NCBI GenBank assembly: GCA_024760905.1
Contig: CM045733.1
Coordinates: 20,986,001 to 21,050,000, forward strand
Length of the DNA stretch: 64,000 nucleotides
Source of the DNA: Plotosus lineatus
Lineage: Eukaryota > Chordata > Actinopteri > Siluriformes > Plotosidae
Direction of reading: 5' to 3'
The notes beneath the pieces were generated by a model. That model searched no databases. It was not told the DNA's origin and saw only the letters and a list, made by a program, of their open reading frames with translations. Of this stretch, positions 20,246-31,976 are shown in pieces (the first letter of the stretch is position 1; each line of letters opens with the position of its first letter). A program made the translations under genes and the position numbers.

Positions 20246-21474
20246 AAACGGGATTTAGTTAATCACAATATTGATGGTTTGACATCCAAAGAGTTTAGGA
20301 ATTTACTATGATTAATCAGGTCAAATGAGGAGAATTAACTATGCAGAATTTTCATGCTAGATCGATTAAACTTACTTTGTCAAGCAAAATAGTTAACTCG
20401 GTATATATTACAAATACTGCTGAAACTACTTTTTATTGCTCAGTTAAAACACTTTGTTGTAATTAAGAGGAAAATAATGTTTAAAAGCTTATGCTAGCCA
20501 GGTGCCATTTAGTGACCTCTGTTTTGTTGGAGACAGACAATTTCAGATTACACACATTTATTACCAATTCTGACAAAAAATAAACAAAGATGCAAACATT
20601 AAGCAAAATAAATGATTGATGGTTTATGGAAATGACTATACCAAAACACAAACGTAGTATTAATGGACACAGGACAGACCATGTGCAGTATTGAGCAATA
20701 TAACTTTTTATCAATTAATTTATTTTTATTTAAAAATTGGATTATGATTATGAGACCAGTGAGAGAATGATGATAATTTTGCCGAGTACGGATTAAACAG
20801 AATGGCATCATGAGATATCAGCATGTTAAAAAGCTGTGTTACCCATGCCCTGTTCATACAGGGCTCCTATGCTATTTCAAGATGGCAAATAACATGCTAT
20901 AGGGTGACTCTATGTGAGTCTCTTGGTATTTCCCACAGAGTGGTGACATATTACACGAGTTGTATCATAAACTGTATTTCTTGGTGGTGAGCAATTAGTT
21001 TTACTGTCTCTATGAAAATGCTTCCTTCTACCTACCCTTTTATCCTTCTCACTGCTCACTGCTGCTCTCTTAGGGTTTGTGCATCCACTTTAAAAATGCT
21101 TTTGGATGAAGTTTTACCAAAAACACTCTCCTATATACTCTCATGAAAACATCTATAAATGCTCTTCATGATAGATTTAAGGTTCCACTCTGAATGAAAC
21201 TTTTGTTGAGTGTTGTCATATGAATATGCATGCAAATTAGGGATAAACATCTAAATTAGGTATATGTATAATAATGTTTTGAGCTCCCCTGTGGATGTGT
21301 TCTGAATAGTCTTTGGTCTGAAAACTGGATGTAAATTAAACATCACATTAAAATCTTAAAAAGTAGGAGCCTTATAGAAATATGAAACATAGACTGATTT
21401 TGTCTATTCTTGTGGTATTTATTGTTAAGTGATTTAAAATTTTAGGGACTATGATGCAGTATTATTGTATTACC
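20246..21474. other. No recognisable feature
   Basis: AT-rich sequence; short ORFs only, none with a domain. Confidence 0.5.
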
Positions 21475-21716
21475 GGGGATTTAGCTCAGTTGGTAGAGCG
21501 TCCGCTTTATCCTCCGGAAGGTCGGAGTTCGAATCTGGCCGCGTCATACCATAAGACGTTAAAATTTGGTAGTTGTTGCTTCCTGCTTGGCGCTCAACAT
21601 CAAAAGGATAGAACAACGCAATAACTGGCGCTGCACAGTGGCGACAGGTGCCCAGAGCACAAACCAAATTTCAATGTATGTAAAAGTACTTTGACAATAA
21701 AGAATTGTTGTTGTGT
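21475..21716 (+). mobile_element. SINE H4 copy, tRNA-headed
   Basis: Head GGGGATTTAGCTCAGTTGG contains a perfect A box and AGTTCGAATCT a B box. The body GCTTCCTGCTTGGCGCTCAAC and GGCGACAGGTGCCCAGAGCAC is followed by the ending TACTTTGACAATAAAG and TTG repeats. A second copy of the same body is at 35028-35270. The head does not fold as a complete tRNA gene (no matching acceptor 3' half), so it is a SINE, not a tRNA gene. Confidence 0.8.
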
Positions 21717-24004
21717 TTGTTGTTATTAGGTCTTAATCATAAACATAAACATAACATGATGATCTGTGTGCATGTTTATGTGTGTGGGTGTGCGGTGAAA
21801 ATCAAAAGCACAACACTGTTGCTGTCTTTTTGCTTAACCCTGTGATACTTGACTTATATCAAAGATTACAGCAGAGTTTTTCCATTTAATAATTGTGTTA
21901 TATCAAATTAATGTTTAGTAAGACTTTTCTTGTACCAGTTGTATCGGGGGCTTTTATGCACAAAAATTCCAGCACTCCTTTAGAGTCATCTGATGTAAAC
22001 ATTTATGATCTTAAGCTAATAATGGGGTTTGTAAAGCAGTAAAGCAAAAGTGTCAACAGAAACGTCACTCAAGTGTTTTGTGATTTTTTTGGAGAAAACA
22101 TTTATGGCAGCCTTAGAATATTTATCCAAGAGTCTGTGGGTGACATGATTTGGTGATTAATTTTTTTTACATGGCTTCTGATCCTATAGCTATAACCACA
22201 AAACATGAATTTTATATACAAATACATAAACTTTGTAATCTTTGGCAAAATGCTGTGATATAGCAACATATTTTAAGGAAGCACTATTATTGGACAATAA
22301 TTGACTTCAGGCACACTGAAAGGGGTTTTCAGAGTTGCAGTAATTTTTATCCCTGTGTTTGTGTTTACATTTATTTCCCTATGGAAAAGAACAAAGTGTT
22401 CTCATAAGTATTGTAACCAAGATGTTGTTCCTCTTTCCTTGAGAAACGGTTACCAAATGGTCCATATTTATTCTTGTAATCAGCTCCTTGCATCTACTTT
22501 GTATCCTGCTTTTTCAGTTGTTCTTTTATCTTTAGAGCTCAGGAAACAACATTTGCTCACACCTTGGGCAGCACAGTAGTTTTATCGTTTTATAGTTTTA
22601 TGAACCCCCCGCACCCATAAATACTGTAACCCACCTAGAATGGTATAAATACTCTGTTTACCTCTGTATGCTTTGCTGAGCTTGTGGATAAAGGACGTGA
22701 CTTTATCACAGAATAAAGAATGAATGCAAAGTGCGCTGGGTGATATAGACGACTAATCCACGAGATGACTACACCTTGCTTAGAGTCGGCGAGAGAAAGA
22801 GCTAGACAACAAAAAGAAGTCCCAATACACACCAAGCTGGTTTTAATCACTTTCCAATAACAATTCACCTCCTTGTATTTTATTTCTTTAATATTGAAAA
22901 AAGCATAATAACTATAATGTGTATTGTGTAATTGCCGTATAAACTCTTGAGTAATTTTATAAGTTACAATATACATGACTTTTATTGAAGGCAGAGTGCA
23001 CTGGGGACTGTTTTGAATTTTTTTTTTTTTTTTTTCAACTGCAGCCTTATTTAGCATAAATTGAAGAGTCATCATTCCATCAGAGTACTAAAAACATTGT
23101 TTAACATGACACAAAAGCCCCATTAAATGCTCTGTTCGGGAAATAAGAAAGATATATACACTCTGTATTTATATACCACAGCTAAGCTTCAAAGAGCTTA
23201 GGAGCCTGTGTCGGGATACTCAGGATTTATATTGCTTAATTAAAGGTGTTTGAAAGTGCTTAAATAAACCTCCTGATGTACAGGAAAAAGTCGCACTTGC
23301 TCAGTTTACATAGCATGTTGCTTTACTTGATGAAGACAATGTTGGGGCATGTTGGGGCTTAATTTGGTGAAGACAATCTTATTACATCCTAGCAACCTTA
23401 CAGTTTTATAAGGCTGTAATCATGAACTAGTTCAAAAATAATTCATAAGCATGTGATACATACTGCGAGAGTTCGAAAGCATGGCTTATTTAGTCTACTA
23501 TAAATTATGTGGCTTTGTGAACAAACAATAACCAATTTATGAATATGTATTTAATATAACCATCTTTCTATTATGTATCCATGCATATCACATATATTAT
23601 GTGACACCAATATTTATTTTGCAGTCTATTTATGATTTACATTATTATTTTTTTTTCTAATTTATTTGTTAATTTATTACATAGTAGCTGGTCATTGCTC
23701 TCGAGTAAGTATTTTATTTTGCTCAAGGTCAAGCATTTCTGAAGCAGACCTTAATAACACAAGACAGTAATGCACGCCTGATAGAAGCATTACATTTTCC
23801 TAATCCCAATAATCTTCATACCTTTTTATTTTTATTTATTTATTTATTTTGGATTTTTAATTGTGATACACTGTATTAATCATGCAAGGAAAATTTTTGC
23901 CTTAGGTCTTTTCCTCCTTGTTCATATAGGGGTTTGATTTTTTTTAAAATTACAAATCAATTTCTTTTATCTGTTTACCATCTTTGAATGGTTAATCTAC
24001 ATAA
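21717..24004. other. No gene recognised; holds one copy of a 52-bp duplicated segment (22094-22145)
   Basis: The plus ORF 22301-22579 (92 codons) has no recognisable domain and minus ORF 22635-23075 begins with a poly-Lys run from a T tract. A 52-bp sequence at 22094-22145 recurs at 24338-24389. Confidence 0.5.
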
Positions 24005-24333
24005 TATTTGATTGATTGATTGATTACCTGTTTTTGGGTTTTTACACCCGAGCCTAGCGGCTCATCAGGCCGGTGCTTATCCCCGGTTTCCGTAGCGTGA
24101 AGCAATCAGGAGTTGAACTCCTTCTGGATGGGATGCTAGTCCATCACAGGTTACCTTCCCCGTATATTTTTACTGGTACCCATTTATACTGCTGGGTGAA
24201 CAGAGGCACACTTATGGTTGAGACCTTGCCCAGGGGTCTTAGCACAGTGGAGGTCTCAGTGGGATTTGAACTCACAACCTCCCGATCATGAGCCCAGCAC
24301 TCTAACTACTACACCACCAACCCCAGACACTAT
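24005..24333 (-). mobile_element. SINE H3 copy, tRNA-headed
   Basis: On the minus strand: head GGTTGGTGGTGTAGTAGTTAG (A box TGGTGTAGTAG), B box GAGTTCAAATCCC, body GACCTCCACTGTGCTAAGACC and CAGTATAAATGGGTACCAG, end GCTCGGGTGTAAAAACCC with an (ATCA)n tail. Same family at 44685, 51851 and 52178. Confidence 0.8.
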
Positions 24334-24389
24334 ACATGAAAACATTTATGGCAGCCTTAGAATATTTATCCAAGAGTCTGAGGGTGACA

Positions 24390-24690
24390 AGAGTGTTGTC
24401 TGTATAAAGTTTACATGTTTCCCCCATGCTTTTATGGGTGTCCTCTATCTGCTTCAGTTTCCTCCCTCAGTTAAAATACGTGCACATTAACTGAATTGGC
24501 TATTCCAAATTACCCGCGGTGTAATTGTGAATGGTTTAATGGGTCTGGATTAGTCCTGCAATGGACTAACAAGCTAGTCAATATGTACATTTTCCTTTGC
24601 TCAGAGATCCCTGGGATTGACTGTAGCATCCCTCAACCCTGAACAGAATAAGTGGCACAGATAATGAGTGAGTGATTGAATATCTAAACA
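24390..24690 (+). mobile_element. SINE/L2-type copy, old and headless
   Basis: Contains TTTACATGTTTCCCCCATGC, TTTCCTCCCTCAG, GAATTGGCTATTCC, GTCCTGCAATGGACTAAC, ending AATAAGTGGCACAGATAATG and GAGTGAGTG. Starts right after the 52-bp duplicated segment. Confidence 0.6.
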
Positions 24691-25354
24691 TAAAACATGC
24701 ATTTTATTTTATTTACACAGAATTCAAACTAGTTCCTTAAATAATATAAAAAATGTCCTGCAAATGATGTAGAATATAATTATTACTCAACTTTGCACAT
24801 TTCCAAATATGCAATATTTTAATTGTTATAAAAATTCTCTCAGAAAAGGGTCTGTCTTTCTCTTCTATTAATATGAATGTAAATTCTATATCACCAAAGC
24901 CATGCTGTGCATGCCATGCTCATAGATACCCCCCCTTGGCGTGACCTTTTGCTGGTGCCGACCGGCTGTCCTCCTCCTTGGGGGTGCCAGAGCTCCTCAT
25001 GCATCTGCTAATGACTATTATTGTGGCTACAGAGAGCTGTGGGTACAGCAGAGGAGTGGGTGAGAATGAAGATTAGTTCTCAAAAACTCCATCAGTGCTG
25101 ACACTCTAACCAAGCTGAGTCAGGCTTGGTAATAATGGTTGCTTGGATGGACTAAATCAGTGTAGGTTATCAGCAGTTTTAACATCCATCTATCTATCTA
25201 AGATTTTTTAGTGTTTGTATTGCATGGATTACAGAATAAACTCAATATCTCAACCTTCCAAACATAATTTTTACACTGACTGGAAAATATATTTTCTAAA
25301 TTTACAACTACTTTCTTGTTTTCTGGAACATTAACTCAATATTGGTTCATGTTT
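24691..25354. other. No gene recognised
   Basis: Includes a more GC-rich stretch at about 24925-25080 that looks unique, but no splice-bounded ORF or known motif. Confidence 0.45.
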
Positions 25355-26040
25355 TCCCCAATGCAGCTAACTGGATTATCAAAGGCAGGCTATGTCTCCC
25401 TGTTGTCGTGTAATAAACTTTTAGCCGGACCCAGAAATGCAGGAGACAGTGTGAGATGACGCAGAGTCGATTTATCACTCAATGGGGAAGCACTTAAGCA
25501 CGGGGCAAACATGGTAACTACTGGTGATGAAAAGAAACACAACAAACATTAAGAACTGGGAAACTAAGTCGCGGGAAAATGGTCGAGCACAGAGCTGGAA
25601 CCAGCAGCCAGAGAGAACATGATGCAAGGCAATCTTCTGGCACCGAGTTGAACACGCTGCTTGTCTTTATAGAGTAGTAGATTAGGGAGTGGGATCAGGT
25701 GTGTGCACTGCATTCAGCCCGCGTAGGTCAGTCACACCCCTCCATCAGAGCCTGCAACACTGGGGAGAAACAGAGTTAAAAGAGCCACTACATTAAAAGT
25801 TCCCTCAAACACAGACCATAACAACTGTCTATGGTGAGAGGCATGTAAAACAGCCATTGCTAACTTTCGTCAAGAGTAGGCTGCATAGCCGTCAGTGTGT
25901 TTCTGTCCTGTGATAGCCTGACGAGCTGTCCAGGGTGTACTCTGCCCTTGTCCAGATTCGGCTGAGATGGGCACCAGCCTCCTCATGACTCTAATTAGAA
26001 TTAAGTGGTTCAGAACATGACTGAATGAGTGCATGGTTCA
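25355..26040 (+). mobile_element. SINE H1/L2 split by a solo LTR
   Basis: Left part 25355-25403 gives CCAATGCAGCTAACTGGATTATCAAAGGC; right part from 25824 continues CTGTCTATGGTGAGAGGCATG, TCAGTGTGTTTCTGTCC, then the L2-type tail CTGACGAGCTGTCCAGGGTG to GTGGTTCAGAACATGACTGAATGAG. The tRNA head is missing. The two parts join exactly when the LTR is removed. Confidence 0.8.
25404..25823 (-). mobile_element. Solo LTR, probably Ty3/gypsy type
   Basis: 420 bp, TGTCGTGTAATAAAC...GACCATAACA, bounded by CCTGT at 25399-25403 and ACTGT at 25824-25828, a 4-of-5 match consistent with a short target duplication. On the minus strand it starts TGTTATGGTC and has CTATAAAGAC as a TATA-like box mid-way, which suggests minus orientation. 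No internal region is present, so it is a product of LTR-LTR recombination. Not similar to LTRs A and B at 4.2-6.0 kb. Confidence 0.75.
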
Positions 26041-27134
26041 TGTTTCTTATAAGCCCATCAAAAACATCCATGTTATTCAAAACATTGGTCAAAATAACTT
26101 ACTTCAAAAATAACATTTAATCATACGTTTACTTACCAAAAACTTAATCCTAGTAGGGCGGACTAGGAAGTACTGCATCTACAATTATCTGTATTTAATC
26201 AACTAATAAATGCTACTGTGAGCATTGTAAATCACACTACCAACAGTTCTTCGACTAGGATGCTTCAAAGACAGAGTATAAACAGTAACATTACCAAAAC
26301 ATGACAGATTTGAAGAAACAGTTAACAGATCAGTGTTAACCTTAAACAAATCTCTAATCTATCCTAATATTCAAACAAGAGTCTGCTCATATGAAATATT
26401 GGCACAGAATCTTCATAGTTATCACACTTCTGATCACTCTCTCCAGTGTGATATTTGCAAATGGAAAGACACAGCTGTAAACACAGTCAGTGAATTAGAT
26501 AATGGAGTTATCCTAATACACTGACAGAGGTAACACCATCTTCCTTTCAAACGTAAGGAAAGCTGCAGCACCTCTGCAACCCAGTTAGGAAAAAAAAAAT
26601 ATTCAAAATATATTGATTTAACAATGTGGTACATTTTGTCAAGAGCTGGCACGAGTATGGACAGACTTTCTTTTCCACTCCCCTCCTCTTTCTGAATTCA
26701 TGGGCTTCAGCACAAGCATGTAGAGAAGAACATGAATATATGATTTATATTTGTATGAAATAAATATTTAGAAAAGAGCACACTATTCATACATTTCTGA
26801 ATACCATATTCAGATTTAGCTCCACCCCTAATTTGTAGCACATTGATCTAACAGGGTTCTCAACCACCACTGGACGTTCAGCTACATATTTTTCAATATT
26901 CACTCAATTAAATTAAATTGCAAAGATAGGAACTATACTGTATCTCCCCATTGCAATTCAGGAGTCAAAGCATCAATAAGCTATTTCCCTGGAGATTTGT
27001 TATGACACAAGAGTCAGTAGGACTTTTCAGAAAAAGCTTTGAGATTTGGCCAGTGGTTAAAAATCACATGAGAGTTAAATATCCAAAAATTGCATATTGT
27101 GATCACTGATACGTAGCGCTGATGTTCTCTGATA
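26041..27134. other. No recognisable feature
   Basis: AT-rich DNA; ORFs at 26333-26652 lack domains. Confidence 0.5.
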
Positions 27135-27136
27135 TA

Positions 27137-28595
27137 CTAGTCCTTCTCAAAAAATTAGCATATCGTGATAAAGTTCATTATTTTCTGTAATGTACTGATA
27201 AAAATTAAACTTTCATATATTTTAGATTTATTGCACCCCAACTGAAATATTTCAAGTCTTTTATTGTTTTAATACTGATGATTTTGGCATACAGCTCATG
27301 AAAACCCAAAATTCCTATCTCAAAAAATTAGCATATTTCATCCGACCAATAAAAAAGTGTTTTTAATACAAAAAAAAGTCAAACTTCAAATAATTATGTT
27401 CAGTTATACATTCAATACTTGGTCGGGAATCCTTTTGCAGTAACTGCTTCAATGCAGCGTGGCATGGAGGCAATCAGCCTGTGGCACTGCTGAGGTGTTA
27501 TGGAGGCCCAGGATGCTTCGATAGCGGCCTTAAGCTCATCCACAGTGTTGGGTCTGGTGTCTCTCAACTTTCTCTTCACAATATCCCACAGATTCTCTAT
27601 GGGCTTCAGGTCAGGAGAGTTGGCAGGCCAATTGATTACAGTAATACCATGGTCAGTAAACCATTTCCCAGTGGTTTTGGCACTGTGAGCAGGTGCCAGG
27701 TCCTGCTGAAAAATGAAATCTTCATCTCCATAAAGCTTTTCAGCAGATGGAAGCATGAAGTGCTCCAAAATCTCCTGATAGCTAGCTGCATTGACCCTGC
27801 CCTTGATAAAACACAGTGGACCAACACCAGCAGCTGACATGGCACCCCAGACCATCACTGACTGTGGGTACTTGACACTGGACTTCAGGCATTTTGGCAT
27901 TTCCTTCTCCCCAGTCTTCCTCCAGACTCTGGCACCTTTCATCTGAAAAAAGTACTTTGGACCACTGAGCAACAGTCCAGTGCTGCTTCTCTGTAGCCCA
28001 GGTCAGGCGCTTCTGCCGCTGTTTCTGCTTCAAAAGTGGCTTGACCTGGGGAATGCGGCACCTGTAGCCCAGTCCACTGCTTCCACAGGTCCCCCAAGGT
28101 CTGGAATCGGCTCTTCTCCACAATCTTCCTCAGGGTCCCGTCACCTCTTCTGGTTGTGCAGCGTTTTCTGCCACACTTTTTCCTTCTCACAGACGTCCCA
28201 CTGAGGTGGCTTGATACAGCACTCTGGGAACAGCCTATTCGCTCAGAGATTTCTTTCTGTGTCTTACCCTCTTGCTTGAGGGTGTCAATGATGGCCTTCT
28301 GGACAGCAGTCAGGTCGGCACTTACCCATGATTGCGGTTTTGAGTAATGAACCAGGCTGGGAGTTTTTAAAAGCCTCAGGAATCTTTTGCAGGTGTTTAG
28401 AGTTAATTGGTTGATTCAGATGATTAGGTTAATAGCTCGTTTAGACTACCTGAACATGATATGCTAATTTTTTGAGATAGAAATATTTCAGTTGGTGTGC
28501 AATGAATCTAAAATATATGAAAGTTGAATTTTTATCAGTACATTACAGAAAATAATGAACTTTATCACAATATGCTAATTTTTTTAAAGGACTAG
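27137..28595 (-). mobile_element. Tc1-like transposon with complete ends, dead transposase
   Basis: Flanked by TA at 27135-27136 and 28596-28597. Ends CTAGTCCTTCTCAAAAAATT on the left and the inverted AATTTTTTTAAAGGACTAG on the right. AAAATTAGCATAT recurs inside each arm near 27326 and 28461, so each arm carries two direct repeats (IR/DR structure). The transposase is in three or more frames (separate entry). Confidence 0.9.
27412..28348 (-). pseudogene. Tc1-like transposase pseudogene (DD34E)
   Basis: Minus strand. A start codon lies in CAATCATGGGTAAG near 28329, but the frame is shifted within a few codons. The N-terminal helix-turn-helix (KTQKEISERIGCSQSAVSSH) follows near 28180-28270. 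The middle piece reads KRLTWATEKQHWTVAQWSK and VLFSDER with the first catalytic Asp (27782-28123 frame). After another frameshift the C-terminal half, 27412-27972, is open: KYPQSVMVWGAMSAAGVGP, QQDLAPAHSAKTTGKW with the second Asp, and SPDLKPIENLW with the Glu 34 residues later. It ends GFPTKY. At least three frame disruptions, so inactive, although the ends could still be recognised in trans. Confidence 0.85.
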
Positions 28596-28736
28596 TAGTG
28601 ACTTTTTCTTTACAATTGTATTACAGCATATTCTAATCACCCAAACTTGCAATTGTGCCTCAATTGAAGTTACTGTATGTGAGAATATTTATATATATAT
28701 ATTTTTTTTCACAAACTAGGTACTTGGTTAAAAGGG

Positions 28737-28795
28737 GGCGGTGGTGGTCTAGTAGTATAGGGCGCTGGATAGCTGATCCAAAGGTTGGGGATTCG
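28737..28795 (+). mobile_element. SINE H1 head only
   Basis: GGTGGTGGTCTAGTAGTATAG through GGTTGGGGATTCG is the H1 tRNA-like head up to its B box, then it stops abruptly at an antisense RTE LINE fragment. Confidence 0.75.
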
Positions 28796-29567
28796 TGGCC
28801 TCACCACCGTCTTGTACACTTTTCCCTTCATTCTTGCTGACACTCTCCTATCGCACATCACACCGGACACTTTTCTCCAACCATTCCAGCCTGCCTGCAC
28901 ATGCTTCTTCACCTCTTTTCCACACTCTCCATTGCTCTGGATTGTTGAGCCTAAGTACTTAAAATCCTCCACCTTCGTTATCTCTGCTCCCTGTAACATC
29001 ACCGTTCCTCCTGGGTCCTTCTCATTCACACACATGTATTCTGATTTTCTGAGGCTAACCTTCATTCCTCTCCTTTCCAGGGCATACCTCCACCTCTCTA
29101 GATTTTCCTGCACTTGTTCTCTGCTCTCACTACAGATCACGATGTCATCTGCAAACATCATAGTCCATGGAGATTCTTGTCTCACCTCGTCTGTCAGCCT
29201 GTCCATCACCATAGCAAACAAGAAGGGGCTCAGAGCCGACCCTTGATGCAGTCCCATCTCCACCTTGAATTCGTCGGTCACACCGACAGCACACCTCACC
29301 GCTGTCTTATATCTCTCATACATGTCCTGCACCACTCTAACATACTTCTCTGCCATTCCAGACTTCCTCATGCAATACCACAGTTCTTCTCTTGGCACCC
29401 TGTCATATGCTTTTTCCAGATCCACAAAGGCACAATGTAGCTCCCTCTGACCTTCTCTGTACTTCTCTATTAACATCCTCAAAGCAAACATTGCATCTGT
29501 GGTGCTCTTTCTTGGCATGAAACCAAACTGTTGTTCACAAATGCTGACCTCTGCCCTTAGTCTAGAT
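28796..29567 (-). pseudogene. RTE-clade LINE, reverse transcriptase fragment
   Basis: The minus frame 28709-29518 is open for the core polymerase: CAFVDLEKAYDRVPREELW, LHQGSALSPFLFAMVMDRL, catalytic MMFADDIVI, YLGSTIQSNGECGKEV and VSARMKGKVYKTVVRP. Both ends are cut: upstream at about 29567 after LRAEVSICEQQFG, downstream at 28796 without the C-terminus or 3' tail. The last about 30 codons of the ORF come from the adjacent SINE head. Since LINE insertion normally preserves the 3' end, loss of both ends implies a later deletion or rearrangement. Confidence 0.85.
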
Positions 29568-29780
29568 CAAGCCATAAAATACAGGTAAATAAAATAGATC
29601 ATGACTGATGTTCTTTTGTTTTTTAGTGGTCACTTCCTCTGAACTCGACCAGGCAAAAACAATAAACAAAACCCATCTAACTAAAAACAGTCAAGTAAAT
29701 ATCCCAATGCAATAAAAAAAAACTAACAAAAAGCACATCGGCTTCCCTCACTCCCTAGCTAATCCAAAACAAACTACAAA
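29568..29780. other. No recognisable feature
   Basis: Short AT-rich spacer between the RTE fragment and the next Tc1 element. Confidence 0.5.
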
Positions 29781-31358
29781 CCGAATTCAAAATAAGATGG
29801 GACACTACAAATTGTGAATAAAACTGAATGCAATGATGTGGAAGTTCCAAATTTCAATATTTTATTCTGAATAGAACATAGATGACAGGGTCAAAAGTTT
29901 AAATTGAGAAACTGTATCATTTTAAGGGAAAAATATGTTGATTTTATATTTTATGGCTACAACTCAATCTCAATCTCAAAAAAGTTGGGACAAGGCCATT
30001 TTCACCACTGTGAAGCATCCCATCTTCTTCTTTCAACAGTCTTCAAATGTCTGGGGACCATGGAAACATGTTTCTCAATTTTAGAAATAGAATTAGAAAT
30101 AATTTAGAAATAGCTGTCCCATTCTTATCTAATACAGGCCCGAACTGTTCAACTGTCTTGGGCCTTCTTTGCATCTTCCTCTTTATGATGCCCCAAATGT
30201 TCTCTATAGGTAAAAGATCTGGACTGCAGGCTGGCCATCTCAATACCCGAATCTTTTTCCTACGCAGCCATGATGTTGTAATTAATGCTACATATGGTCT
30301 GGCATTATCATGTTGAAAAATTCAAGGTCTTCTCTGAAAGAGACGGTATTTGGATGGGAGCACATGTTGTTCTAGAACCTGAATATACCTTTCTGCATCA
30401 ATGGTGCCTTTCCAGATGTGCAAGCTGCCCATGCCACATCCACTCATGCAACCCCATACCAGCACAGATGCAGGCTTCTGAACTGAGCAGTGATAAGAAC
30501 TTGGGTTGTCCTTGTCCTCTTTAATCCAGATGACATGGCATCCCAGTTTTCAATAAAGAACTTCGAATTGTGATTGTTCTGACCACAGAACAGTTATCCA
30601 CTTTGACACACTCCGTTTTAAATGTCCCCTGGCCCAGAAAAAACACCTGCACTTCTGGGTCCTGTTTAGAAATGGCTTCTTCTTTGTACTGTAGAGTTTC
30701 AGCTGGCAACGGCGGATGGCACGGTGGATTGTGTTCACCGACAATGTTTTCTGGAAGTATTACTGAGCCCATTCTGTAATTTGTGGTGCAGTGCCGTTTA
30801 AAGGCCCGAAGATCACGGGCATCCAATATCGTTTTTCGGCCTTGACCCTTACGCACAGAGATCGTTCCAGATTCTCTGAATCTTTGAATTATGTTATAAA
30901 CTGTAGATAATGATAACTTCAAACTCTTTGCAATTTTTCACTCAGAAACATCATTCTGATATTGCTCCACTATCTTTCTGTGCAACATTGGGGAATTGGT
31001 GATCCTCTACCCATCGCTTCTGAGAGACACTGCCACTCTGAGAAGCTCGTTTTATACTCAGTCATGTTGCCAATGGACCTTATTAGTGGTAATCAGTCTT
31101 CCCGCTGTTTGTTATTAATGCAATTAACTTTTCCAACCTCTTATTGCTACCTGGCCCAACATTTTTAAGATTTGTTAATACCTTGAAGTTTAAAATCAAA
31201 ACATTTTCCCCTTAAAATAATACATTTTCTCAGTTTAAACTTTTGACCCTGCCATCTATGTTCTATTTAGAATAAAATCTTGAAATTTGGCACTTCCACA
31301 TTATTGCTTTCAGTTTTTATTCACAATTTGTATAGTGCCCCAGCTGTTTTGGAATCTG
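29781..31358 (-). mobile_element. Tc1-like transposon, degraded
   Basis: Left end near 29781 (CGAATTCAAAATAAGATGGG) and inverted right end near 31358 (on the complement CCAGATTCCAAAACAGCTGG) share an inverted repeat that continues with ACAAATTGTGAATAAAA and TTTCAAGATTTTATTC-like sequence. Flanking TA is not preserved. Encodes a broken transposase. Confidence 0.8.
30043..31000 (-). pseudogene. Tc1-like transposase pseudogene
   Basis: Minus strand fragments in several frames: helix-turn-helix LSLSTVYNIIQRFRESGTIS and the GRPR-like GQGRKTILDARDLRAF (30521-30922); AIRRCQLKLYSTKKKP and KWITVLWSEQSQFEV, where the first catalytic Asp position reads Glu (30550-30744); and WPACSPDLLPIENIW with the catalytic Glu (30043-30243). 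Sequence between these (about 30250-30540) is damaged. Loss of the first Asp plus frameshifts make it inactive. Confidence 0.8.
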
Positions 31359-31391
31359 GTTTGGAATCCAAAATAGTAATATGTGGATATC

Positions 31392-31585
31392 TATAAATTC
31401 TTTCATTTTCTAAACCGCTTAATCCAAATTAGGGTCATGGGGTGGCTAATGCCCTTCTCAGCTGACTATAGCTGAGGGCAGAGTATGCCCTGAGCAGCTC
31501 ACCAGGCCATCACAGGGCAGAAACACGCTGATGGCTATGCAGCTACTATTGCCAAAAGTCAGCAATGGTTCTTTCATGTAGTGTA
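31392..31585 (-). mobile_element. SINE H1/L2-type, 5'-truncated
   Basis: Minus strand: AAAGAACCATTGCTGACTTT, CATCAGCGTGTTTCTGCC, CTGTGATGGCCTGGTGAGCTG, tail GATTAAGCGGTTTAGAAAATG. Confidence 0.75.
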
Positions 31586-31601
31586 TTTTTGCATGTAGTG
31601 C

Positions 31602-31615
31602 TGTTCCATAACTGT
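31602..31615. repeat. Target site duplication, left
   Basis: TGTTCCATAACTGT, identical to 31977-31990, flanks the SINE at 31616-31976. Confidence 0.8.
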
Positions 31616-31976
31616 CTGTCTGTCTGTCTGTCTTCCTTTTGGCTTTTTCCTTTTAACTCGGGAGTCGCCACAGCGAATCATCTGATTTGCACGTTTGATT
31701 TGGCAGAGGTTTTTACGTTGGATGCTTTTCCAGTCACAACCCTTTTTAGCAAGGGACAGAAACACGCTGATGACTTTGCAGCCTACTCTTTACGAAAGTC
31801 AGAAATGGTTCCTTTACATGGCTTTCACCATAGACAGTGAGAGACATGGCCTGCCTTTGATAACCCAGTTAGCTGCACTGGGTAGGGGGGGGCAGTAACA
31901 ACCCTGTGGAGAGTGGGACTCGAACCCCCAACCTTTTGGATCAGCGATCCAGCGCCTTATGCCCCCAGAGCAGTGT
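31616..31976 (-). mobile_element. SINE H1 with RTE-type tail, full length with TSD
   Basis: Minus strand: head ending in GGGTTCGAGTCCC, body AGTGCAGCTAACTGGGTTAT, junction GTTTCTGTCCCTTGC, RTE-type tail GATTCGCTGTGGCGACTCCC and AAAAGCCAAAAGGAAG, ending in (ACAG)n. A perfect 14-bp duplication flanks it. The A box is partly damaged (GGGGGCATAAGG). Confidence 0.85.

Noticed and set aside
21475..21550. tRNA gene suggested by good A and B boxes
   Set aside because: The 3' half does not pair with the 5' acceptor end, the sequence continues into a SINE body, and a second copy with the same body exists at 35028.
22301..22579. 92-codon plus ORF with hydrophobic N-terminus as a possible secreted peptide
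   Set aside because: It does not begin with ATG in a clear signal-peptide context, shows no splice sites or similarity I recognise, and such ORFs occur by chance at this density.
31611..31632. Short regular repeats that could suggest a CRISPR or satellite array
   Set aside because: They are the (ACAG)n simple tail of a SINE; no spacer structure.
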